Below, piece by piece: positions 42,363 through 48,574 of a DNA stretch of 48,574 bases; positions within the stretch are counted from its first letter, which is position 1; each line of letters opens with the position of its first letter. Made by a program: the position numbers and the translations under genes. Under the pieces are notes generated by a model that did no database searches, was not told where the DNA came from, and was given only the letters and a program-made list of their open reading frames with translations. Source of the stretch: an uncultured Burkholderiales bacterium (GTDB lineage Bacteria > Pseudomonadota > Gammaproteobacteria > Burkholderiales > Burkholderiaceae_C); assembly GCA_903822825.1 (NCBI GenBank), contig CAIJQQ010000057.1, positions 1 to 48,574 of the forward strand, given 5' to 3'.

Positions 42363-44225
42363 TCAAGGTTTGAGTTTCCAGCTCAGGCCCACCGTGGTGG
42401 TTCTGGGCAGCTGGTTGTAGCCATAAGCCGTCTGGTAGTGGCTGTCGGTGGCGTTCTCAATGCGGCCAAACAGCGTCCAGTCGCGGGTCAAGGCGTAGCG
42501 CGCCGTCAAGTCGAGCAGCACAAAACTGGCCAAATCGGGGTTGCCACTCAGGTCAGGCCGCGCCCCGGTGTAGCGCACGGCGCCGCCCAGTGTCAGCAGG
42601 CCCACGGCTTGCGAGAGCGATGCCGAGACCAGTGTCTTGGCACGGCGCACCAGTGGCTGACCTGTGGCTTCGTTCACCGGATCTTGCAGGGTCAAGCTGG
42701 CGCTAAGGTCCGTGGCGTTGATCCGGCCGCTGTAGCTGGTCTCCAGCCCCTGGTTTTTGACGCTGCTAACGTTGCTGAATTGCCAGGTGTTCATGTCGTA
42801 CAGCAACAAATCCTTGGTGCGCGTGTCAAACAGGGTCGAGCGCAAGCGGTGCGGACCACTGGCCCACTGCACCCCCACTTCGTGGGTGGTGGCGGTTTCG
42901 GGACGCAAGGCAGGGTTGCCGCTGTACGGGTCGTACAGGTAACCCAGTGGCGGCACATTGAAGGCCGTGGCATGGCTGGCGATCAGCTTCCATTGGGGGT
43001 TGAGCGCGTAGCCGTAGCCCAGATAAACCGAGTCCTTGGACGCCAAGCCTTGCACGCTGTCGTGGCGCAGGTTGAACTGGGCGCTGTGGGCTCCACGGTT
43101 GTAGACCAGCCCGGCATACACCGCGTTGGCACTGCGCTGGCGGTTCAACTCGGTGACGCCGTCGGTGCCTGCGTCGATGCCCTGCGTTTGATGGTCCACC
43201 CCAGCCGACAGCACCATGGCTGGCAAGTTGACCTGGTGCGTCCAAGACAGCAAACGGGTGCGTGTCTCGGCCTGCGTGGTGAAAGAATAGCCCCCCACCG
43301 TTTCAGTCGTGTTGCGCTCGGTGGCCTCAGAATAATTCAGTCGGCTTGACCAGACAGGGCTGAGTTGGCCTGCCCAGTAGACGGTGTTGTTGTCGATGCG
43401 TGTGCTGCCCTTGTGCACATCGGTCGGTGTGGCGTAGCTGCCCGCCACGTCGTAATCAAAACGCCCATTGAAATGGGTCGAACGCAGACCCACTTTGTGG
43501 TCCGTCCCGAGGTCATAGCTCAGGTGCACGCTGTGGCTGTCATTGCGGTAACCGTCGGCGTCAGGGTTGGCGTTGGTGGTTTGCGACAGGTTGGTGGCAT
43601 TGATGCCCCGGGTCGACAAGGTTCCTAGAGACACGGCATAGCCAAAGTCGCCGTGCTTGCCTTGGGTGCCCAAATTCACGCGCGAGGTGCCCAGCGAACC
43701 CGTTGCAGCCGTCAAGTAGCCCGTGTGGCCCGACTGAGCATGGCGCGTGAACACCTGGATCACGCCGCCCACCGCGCCGCTGCCATGGATGGCCGACACG
43801 TTGCCGCGCACGATTTCGATGCGGTCCACCTGGTCGAGCATGATGTGCTCCAGGCTCACCGCGCCTGTGGTGTCCTGCTTGGTCATGGGCATGCCATCGA
43901 CCAGCACCAACACTTGCAAAGATGCCGCGCCGCGCAGGAACACCGTGGACTGGCTGCCACGGCCCCCGCTCTGGGTGAACTGGAAGCCGGCCTCGCGGGC
44001 CAGCAAACTGGACAAATCGGTCAGTTGGGACTGCTCAATCGCTTCTCGCCCCAGCACCGTGGTGTGGGGCAAGGCATCGGTGAGGATTTGCTCAGTGCGG
44101 CTGGCCGTGACCACCACCTGGACAGGCGCAGTCTGTGCCATGGCGGCGCAAGAAGCCAAAGACAAAAGAGAAAGCGCAGGCAAGGCCATGCCAAAGTTGC
44201 GCGCACGAAGGGTACGGATTTTCAT
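42363..44225 (-). CDS. btuB: TonB-dependent vitamin B12 outer-membrane receptor BtuB
   Basis: Outer-membrane beta-barrel transporter of 620 residues (E. coli BtuB 614) from the ATG at 44225. A signal peptide (ALPALSLLSLASCAAMAQ) is followed by a TonB box (VQVVVTASRTE). The plug domain holds SSLLAREAGFQFTQSGGRG, VLVLVDGMPM and IEIVRGNVSAIHGSGAVGG. The C-terminus ends in TTVGLSWKLKP, matching the last barrel strand. The 5' leader contains a cobalamin riboswitch, so expression should fall when B12 is plentiful. The operon continues through the B12 ABC genes. Confidence 0.93.
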   Translation of the reverse strand: MKIRTLRARNFGMALPALSLLSLASCAAMAQTAPVQVVVTASRTEQILTDALPHTTVLGREAIEQSQLTDLSSLLAREAGFQFTQSGGRGSQSTVFLRGAASLQVLVLVDGMPMTKQDTTGAVSLEHIMLDQVDRIEIVRGNVSAIHGSGAVGGVIQVFTRHAQSGHTGYLTAATGSLGTSRVNLGTQGKHGDFGYAVSLGTLSTRGINATNLSQTTNANPDADGYRNDSHSVHLSYDLGTDHKVGLRSTHFNGRFDYDVAGSYATPTDVHKGSTRIDNNTVYWAGQLSPVWSSRLNYSEATERNTTETVGGYSFTTQAETRTRLLSWTHQVNLPAMVLSAGVDHQTQGIDAGTDGVTELNRQRSANAVYAGLVYNRGAHSAQFNLRHDSVQGLASKDSVYLGYGYALNPQWKLIASHATAFNVPPLGYLYDPYSGNPALRPETATTHEVGVQWASGPHRLRSTLFDTRTKDLLLYDMNTWQFSNVSSVKNQGLETSYSGRINATDLSASLTLQDPVNEATGQPLVRRAKTLVSASLSQAVGLLTLGGAVRYTGARPDLSGNPDLASFVLLDLTARYALTRDWTLFGRIENATDSHYQTAYGYNQLPRTTTVGLSWKLKP

Positions 44226-44299
44226 GAGAAACAAACAAGTCAAACGCCCTCACCGCCTTCCCCGACAGTGCATGGGCTTCACGACCGGTCTTGCGACAG

Positions 44300-44516
44300 G
44301 TCACCTGATTGGCCGGTATCCGGGCTGGCAGATGCAACCTCCATCACCTTCCCGGCCGCCTGTTTCAGGGCGACCAGTGGTTTGAGATGAAAGCGGAGCC
44401 CCAACTGGCGTTCTGGACTCGTCTGCTTACCGTTGCGGGGGCAGCGCAGGTTAGGTGGGCCGTGGTGGCCGCCCCTCCTGCTTCCCGTTGAACTGCGGGC
44501 CGTGAACCGGCTTCGC
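44300..44516 (-). ncRNA. Cobalamin (AdoCbl) riboswitch
   Basis: On the minus strand, in the leader of btuB, the hallmark elements occur in order: GCCGGTTCACGG with GGGAA near 44500, the B12-box-like core GCTGCCCCCGCAACGGTAA (near 44440), CGAGTCCAGA, AAGGTGATGG (near 44350), and AGCCCGGATACCGGCC (near 44310). The spacing and order match the Rfam cobalamin element. The 75 bases between its end and the btuB ATG would hold the expression platform; I do not see a clear terminator there, so control of translation is more likely. Confidence 0.93.
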
Positions 44517-44586
44517 GAGCACCAACTGTTTTGAATTCTAACGTTCAAGCTGTCTTCAACCCTACAAACCGCCCTTGGTCAGGCCC

Positions 44587-44592
44587 TACAAT
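44587..44592 (+). promoter_or_regulatory. Candidate -10 element for the coiled-coil gene-zapA operon
   Basis: TACAAT lies 28 bp before the ATG at 44621. Related hexamers stand before the 6S RNA and the tRNA-Val. No good -35 is visible. Confidence 0.35.
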
Positions 44593-44620
44593 GTGCGCTC
44601 ACCACCAGCCAACGTTTGCC

Positions 44621-44848
44621 ATGGCCTCATCCGACCTCATCGACCAGATCGCCGAACGCGTGGAGCACCTGCTGCTTCGTCACGAAGAATTGCAGCGCAC
44701 CAACGCTTTGCTGGCGCTGCAAGTGCAAAACCTCAGCCACGAGCGTGATCAGCTCAAATCCCGGCTGTCTGCGGCCCGCGCGCGGGTCGATGCCTTGATC
44801 GAGCGCCTGCCCACTGCAACAGCACCCGCTTCGCCTGAGGCTTCCTAA
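44621..44848 (+). CDS. Small coiled-coil protein (TIGR02449-like) upstream of zapA
   Basis: Protein of 75 residues from the ATG at 44621 (MASSDLIDQIAERVEHLLLR). It is almost entirely helical, with heptad-spaced leucines (RTNALLALQVQNLSHERDQL) and an Ala/Pro tail. This matches the small conserved family that I recall as TIGR02449, found just upstream of zapA in beta- and gammaproteobacteria and resembling ZapB in shape. A role in division is inferred only from its neighbour. Its stop codon shares one base with the zapA start (TAATG). Confidence 0.8.
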   Translation: MASSDLIDQIAERVEHLLLRHEELQRTNALLALQVQNLSHERDQLKSRLSAARARVDALIERLPTATAPASPEAS

Positions 44849-45174
44849 TGAGCGTCAATCAAATTGAAGTCCAGATCATGGGCCAGAGTTATTTGCTGGG
44901 CTGCCCCGAGGGCGGCGAAGCCAAACTGCAAGCCGCCGTGGGCAAAGTCGACATGGCCATGTGCAAGATCCGCGATGCAGGCAAGATCAAAGCGCGCGAC
45001 CGCATTGCGGTATTGGCCGCATTGAACCTGGCTTTTGACCAAGGCGAAGCCACCGCCGCTGCGCCTGCGGCCACAGCCGCCACCAGCGCAGACGACACCC
45101 TCGACCATGAGCGGCTGGCCCAACTGCTCAACCGACTTGACCAGACGCTCAAACAAGACGGCCAACTGCTCTGA
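44848..45174 (+). CDS. zapA: Cell division protein ZapA
   Basis: ZapA bundles FtsZ protofilaments at mid-cell and stabilises the Z ring. The protein has 108 residues: an N-terminal globular domain (VEVQIMGQSYLLGCPEGGE in outline, residues 5-25), KIKARDRIAVLAALNLAF leading into the dimerisation helix, and a C-terminal helix (about 85-105). An Ala-rich insert (residues 70-80) interrupts the two helices. Its position before the 6S RNA gene is the arrangement common in proteobacteria. Confidence 0.92.
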   Translation: MSVNQIEVQIMGQSYLLGCPEGGEAKLQAAVGKVDMAMCKIRDAGKIKARDRIAVLAALNLAFDQGEATAAAPAATAATSADDTLDHERLAQLLNRLDQTLKQDGQLL

Positions 45175-45202
45175 GTGGTCTGCACCAGCGCAGGGTTGAG
45201 CC

Positions 45203-45208
45203 TACAAT
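45203..45208 (+). promoter_or_regulatory. -10 element of the 6S RNA promoter
   Basis: TACAAT lies 8 bp before the predicted 5' end of the 6S RNA at about 45217. A -35 box is not obvious at 17 bp. Confidence 0.5.
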
Positions 45209-45216
45209 AGACTTCG

Positions 45217-45385
45217 TCTGCGATGCGTGCCGGGCTTTATATTTCCTTGAACCAATGCTCTTAGAGCTCGGGCTTGGTACATTGGCTGGTGAGCGTGATC
45301 ATCTCGCGTCAGATGAACCCAACGTCAGTCTGCCCTCGCCCACCTGAACCCCCGGTTCAGGATGAGGGTCCGGTGGCATTGCAGA
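45217..45385 (+). ncRNA. ssrS: 6S RNA
   Basis: About 169 nt immediately downstream of zapA, the standard location. The 5' end TCTGCGATGC pairs with the 3' end GCATTGCAGA (one mismatch) to form the closing stem. The interior has the expected long imperfect hairpin. A stable apical-side stem CCTGAACC/GGTTCAGG lies at about 45343-45362. A TACAAT -10 box precedes it. 6S RNA mimics an open promoter and sequesters sigma-70 RNA polymerase in stationary phase. The usual downstream gene ygfA (5-formyltetrahydrofolate cyclo-ligase) is not present. Confidence 0.85.
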
Positions 45386-45428
45386 CACCTTTTCAAAAAA
45401 AAAATCAATTCGCTGGCAGGAGACCCGC

Positions 45429-46202
45429 ATGAAGTGGCTGCGTTACTCTCACCAAGGCCATGTTGGCATGGGTCGATTGGTTGGTGAAACCATCCATGTT
45501 CATCAAGGCCCTTTGTTTGAAAATCCGCAACCCACAGGCGACTGCCTGAGTGTGTCGGAAGTCGAGATTTTGGCGCCATGCCATCCCACCAAATTTTTGG
45601 CACTTTGGAACAATTTCAAAACGGCTGCAGAAAAGAATGGCTGGAGCGCCCCTTCAGAGCCACTTTACTTTCTCAAATCACCCAACTCCTATTCACACCA
45701 CCTTCAAGCGGTGGTTCGGCCCCAACTTGATGTGGGCCGGGTGGTTTACGAAGCCGAGCTGGGCATTGTGATTGGTCGACGCGGACGCGACATACCACTT
45801 GAAGAAGCCGCGCAGTATATTTTTGGCTACACCTGCGTCAACGATGTCACGGCCGTGGAGTTACTGCGGTCAGACACCAGCTTTGAGCAATGGACCCGTG
45901 CTAAAAATTTTGATGGCTTTACCCCTTTCGGTCCTTGGATAGAAACCGACTTGGATTGCACCCAGGTGATCGTGACCGCCAAAGTCAACGGACGAGAGCG
46001 CCAAAATTACCCTGTAAGTGACATGTTTTTTTCACCCCAAGAATTGGTCGCCAAGCTCTCCAGAGGCATGACTTTGGAGCCTGGCGATATCATTTCTTGC
46101 GGCACATCCCTTGGGGCCATGCCTTGGCAAAATGATGCGCTTGTCGAAGTCACCATTGATGGCATTGGCACCCTTTCCAACACCATGAAAGCGTCAGCAT
46201 GA
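45429..46202 (+). CDS. Fumarylacetoacetate hydrolase family protein
   Basis: Protein of 257 residues of the FAH fold (hydrolases, hydratases and decarboxylases acting on 2-oxo or 2-hydroxy acids). The metal site is visible: the E-x-E in VVYEAELGIVIGRRGRDI and the aspartate in GYTCVNDVTAVELLR. DGFTPFGPWI and GDIISCGTSLG are further family features. A possible role is a 2-hydroxyhepta-2,4-dienedioate isomerase-like or acylpyruvate-cleaving enzyme; the exact reaction is not determinable. The stop overlaps the start of the PanE-like gene by ATGA, so the two work in one operon. Confidence 0.87.
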   Translation: MKWLRYSHQGHVGMGRLVGETIHVHQGPLFENPQPTGDCLSVSEVEILAPCHPTKFLALWNNFKTAAEKNGWSAPSEPLYFLKSPNSYSHHLQAVVRPQLDVGRVVYEAELGIVIGRRGRDIPLEEAAQYIFGYTCVNDVTAVELLRSDTSFEQWTRAKNFDGFTPFGPWIETDLDCTQVIVTAKVNGRERQNYPVSDMFFSPQELVAKLSRGMTLEPGDIISCGTSLGAMPWQNDALVEVTIDGIGTLSNTMKASA

Positions 46203-47203
46203 GTTTGAACATTGCCATTGTGGGCGCTGGCGCCATTGGGGGTTACCTCGGTGTCAAGTTGGCCTTGTCGGGTTGCAACGTCACTTTCATTGCGCGCGGT
46301 GAAAATCTCAAAGCCATTCAAGCCAATGGCATGACGCTCACTTTAGAAGACGGCACATCTTTGCACGCTCCTCATGTCAAAGCCTGCACCATCGATGAAG
46401 CAAGGCCGCACGACTATGTTTTTTTAACCATGAAGTCGCACCAGGTCAGCCCTGTTGCCGAACAAATTGGTCGGCTGTGCCATGACCGTACAGCCGTCGT
46501 GACCCTTCAAAACGGGGTGCCTTGGTGGTACTTTTATAACTTGGTGGGCGAGTACCAAAACCGCCAATTGACTTCCATTGATCCGGGTGGCGCTCAATGG
46601 CAACACATCGGCCCAGAGCGGGTGATCGGCGCGGTGGTCTACCCCGCCGCTGAATTAGTCGCTCCGGGTGTGGTCAAACTCATTGAAGGCAACCGCTTTA
46701 CCTTGGGCGAGCCCAGTGGCGAAAAATCCGAACGTGTGACGGCTTTGGCGCAAGCCATGATTGCGGCAGGATTCAAGACCCCTGTGTCTACCGACATCCG
46801 CAGTGAGCTGTGGGTCAAGCTTTGGGGCAACCTCACATTCAACCCGGTGTCCGCCCTGACGCACGCCACGCTCGAAGACATTTGCAATTTTGACCTCACG
46901 CGCAATTTGGCCTCACGCATGATGACGGAAGCCCAAACCGTGGGCGAAAAACTGGGCGTTCAGTTCAAAATCAGCATCGACAAACGGATTGCAGGCGCCC
47001 AAGCCGTGGGCGCCCACAAAACATCCATGCTGCAAGACATTGAACACGGCAAAGCTTTGGAATTAGAGGCGCTCTTGGGCAGCGTGATTGAGCTGGGCCA
47101 TATTTGCAACATGCCCACGCCCACACTCGACTCGGTTTACGCTTTGACGCGTTTGCTCGAGCAAAGTGTGTTAAGAAAAGGCAAGGGACTCAGCCTCGAC
47201 TGA
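46199..47203 (+). CDS. PanE-family reductase (2-dehydropantoate 2-reductase-like)
   Basis: NAD(P)H-dependent reductase of 334 residues. The Rossmann motif is IVGAGAIGGYLGVKLA at the N-terminus. The substrate region has TLQNGVPWWYF, and the C-terminal helical domain (about 190-330) contains ELWVKLWGNLTFNPVSALT. True PanE makes pantoate, but many operon-borne homologues act on other 2-oxo acids. Its coupling to an FAH-family gene and nearness to tctA favour a catabolic 2-oxo/2-hydroxyacid reductase. Its 3' end overlaps the convergent tctA gene by 14 bp. Confidence 0.87.
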   Translation: MSLNIAIVGAGAIGGYLGVKLALSGCNVTFIARGENLKAIQANGMTLTLEDGTSLHAPHVKACTIDEARPHDYVFLTMKSHQVSPVAEQIGRLCHDRTAVVTLQNGVPWWYFYNLVGEYQNRQLTSIDPGGAQWQHIGPERVIGAVVYPAAELVAPGVVKLIEGNRFTLGEPSGEKSERVTALAQAMIAAGFKTPVSTDIRSELWVKLWGNLTFNPVSALTHATLEDICNFDLTRNLASRMMTEAQTVGEKLGVQFKISIDKRIAGAQAVGAHKTSMLQDIEHGKALELEALLGSVIELGHICNMPTPTLDSVYALTRLLEQSVLRKGKGLSLD

Positions 47204-48574
47204 GCTTTTTCAAGAGACCCAGCACGGGCCAGAAAAGCATGATCAGCGCCAGGGCAGTGATGGAGCCGGCCAAAGGCGTGCTGACAAAAATGTCCAAACT
47301 GCCTTTGGAAATGAGCATGGACTGTCTGAAACTGCTTTCGGCCATGTCCCCCAAAACGAGGGCCAAGACCAAAGGAGCCAAGGGGTATTTGAGCTTTTTG
47401 AAGGCATAGCCCACCAAGCCGAAGACAACCATCAAGGCCACATCGAGCAAATGGTTGTGAACCGTGTAGGCACCTACAGCGCAAATCACCACAATGACAG
47501 GCGCGATGATAGAAAACGGAATCCTCAATATAGCCGCCCACCAAGGCACAGTGGTCAAGACCACGATCAAGCCCACAATGTTGCCCAAGTACATCGAGGC
47601 GATCAGGCCCCAAACAAAGTCTTTTTGTTCTGTGAACAACAAGGGGCCGGGCTGCAGCCCCCATATCAACAATCCACCCAGCAAAACGGCAGCGGTGGGC
47701 GAGCCAGGAATACCCAGGGTCAACATGGGCAACAAAGCGCTGGTGCCAGCAGCATGGGCCGCAGTTTCAGGGGCAATCACCCCCTCCAGTGCACCCTTGC
47801 CGAAATCCTCAGGATGTTTGGAGATGCGTTTGGCCATGCCATAACTCATGAACGAAGCCGGTGTTGCACCGCCCGGGGTAATGCCCATCCAGCAGCCAAT
47901 CAAGCAAGCGCGCAAGGAGGTGGCCCAGTATTTGGGCAGTTCTTTCCAGGTGTCGAGAACGTCTCTGAGGCTGATTCGCCCTTTCTGTCCCTTAAAGGCC
48001 AAGCCCTCCTCCATGGTGAGCAAAATTTCACCAATGCCAAAAAGGCCAATGACTGCAACCAGAAAGTCAAAGCCTTGCAGCAAACTTTCTTGGCCATAGG
48101 TCATGCGCAATGTGCCGGTGACGCTGTCTAAGCCCACCGCAGCCAAAGCAAAACCCAGCATCATGGCCATCAAGGTTTTGACGGGTGGCTCTTTGCTCAT
48201 GCCAATGAAACTTGCAAAAGTCAGCAACTGAACTGCAAAGAACTCAGGCGGCCCAAAGTTCAGCGCAAATTTAACCACCACAGGCGCCAAAAATGTCACC
48301 ATGAGCACGGCCACCAAAGCGCCCACAAAGGACGACGTGAAGGCCGCGGTTAGAGCCTGAGCTGCCTTGCCCTTTTGAGCCATTGGGTAGCCATCAAACG
48401 TGGTGGCCACCGACCAAGGCTCTCCTGGAATATTGAAAAGGATGGATGTGATGGCCCCGCCAAACAAGGCACCCCAGTAGATGCAAGACAACATGATGAT
48501 GGCAGAAGTGGGGGACATGCCAAAGGTGAGTGGCAAGAGAATGGCCACGCCATTGGCACCGCCCAAACCAGGCA
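47190..48574 (-). CDS. tctA: Tripartite tricarboxylate transporter large permease TctA (5' end outside window)
   Basis: Inner-membrane permease of the TTT family (citrate and other carboxylates) that works with a small TctB subunit and a periplasmic TctC binding protein. About 461 residues are visible; roughly 40 N-terminal residues lie beyond the edge (the frame is open, reading PGLGGANGVAILLPLTFGM). It has many membrane helices. Family hallmarks are SILFNIPGEPWSVATTFDGY, GITPGGATPASFMSYGMAK and LLPMLTLGIPGSPTAAVLLG. The gene converges on the FAH/PanE-like operon. Confidence 0.93.
   Translation of the reverse strand, partial: PGLGGANGVAILLPLTFGMSPTSAIIMLSCIYWGALFGGAITSILFNIPGEPWSVATTFDGYPMAQKGKAAQALTAAFTSSFVGALVAVLMVTFLAPVVVKFALNFGPPEFFAVQLLTFASFIGMSKEPPVKTLMAMMLGFALAAVGLDSVTGTLRMTYGQESLLQGFDFLVAVIGLFGIGEILLTMEEGLAFKGQKGRISLRDVLDTWKELPKYWATSLRACLIGCWMGITPGGATPASFMSYGMAKRISKHPEDFGKGALEGVIAPETAAHAAGTSALLPMLTLGIPGSPTAAVLLGGLLIWGLQPGPLLFTEQKDFVWGLIASMYLGNIVGLIVVLTTVPWWAAILRIPFSIIAPVIVVICAVGAYTVHNHLLDVALMVVFGLVGYAFKKLKYPLAPLVLALVLGDMAESSFRQSMLISKGSLDIFVSTPLAGSITALALIMLFWPVLGLLKKLSRG

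Overview
This window is chromosomal DNA from a betaproteobacterium, most likely order Burkholderiales, family Comamonadaceae (a freshwater Limnohabitans/Rhodoferax-like lineage). That placement is an inference from gene order and protein character: a pyruvate dehydrogenase operon whose E3 carries a fused lipoyl domain and lies divergent from a FixL/FixJ-like pair followed by folD and oligopeptidase A; mfd-ispD-ispF next to an OmpR/EnvZ-type pair; zapA followed by 6S RNA; and high-GC coding sequence throughout. There are no insertion sequences, phage genes or CRISPR arrays. Both edges cut genes: a two-partner-secretion adhesin at the left and a TctA transporter at the right.

Layout. 1-322: start of a haemagglutinin-like TpsA exoprotein (minus). 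842-7087: aceE-aceF-lpdA, pyruvate dehydrogenase (minus), ending in a strong terminator. 7191-14190 (plus): PAS sensor kinase and FixJ-like regulator, folD, oligopeptidase A, SapC-family protein. 14200-18931 (minus): soxA-Z-Y-X preceded by a two-gene molybdenum hydroxylase of the isoquinoline 1-oxidoreductase type. 19088-22330 (minus): tRNA-Val(GAC), relA, an alpha/beta hydrolase. 22436-25348 (plus): 3-hydroxybutyrate dehydrogenase and an OmpR/EnvZ-like pair. 25367-26538 (minus): ispF and ispD. 26705-30972 (plus): mfd and serB. 30983-33434: a DUF3820 protein and an epoxide-hydrolase-like protein bracketed by two copies of a palindromic repeat, then a PLP aminotransferase. 33496-34131: nth.

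34307-38460 is the most notable locus, a tight four-gene operon: DUF3348 protein; MotA/TolQ-like membrane protein with a tail of over 500 residues; MotB/OmpA-like protein; DUF2894 protein. The central pair has the architecture of the ZorA/ZorB stator of the Zorya anti-phage systems, and the two flanking families match what I recall as type III Zorya (ZorF, ZorG).

38543-44516 (minus) holds a glutaredoxin, the remnant of an ABC ATPase, and a vitamin B12 uptake operon (btuB, a signal-less binding protein, btuF, btuC, btuD) behind a recognisable cobalamin riboswitch. 44621-45386 (plus) carries a small coiled-coil protein, zapA and 6S RNA. 45429-48574 holds a fumarylacetoacetate-hydrolase-family enzyme and a PanE-family reductase, converging on tctA; this suggests uptake and breakdown of a carboxylic acid.

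Overall the window is a conserved housekeeping backbone (central carbon entry, stringent response, isoprenoid synthesis, transcription-coupled repair, serine and folate metabolism, cell division) with accessory functions inserted: lithotrophic sulfur oxidation, B12 scavenging, an adhesin and a probable defence operon. Starts were chosen by homology, signal peptide position, ribosome binding sites and overlaps, so several differ from the longest open frame.
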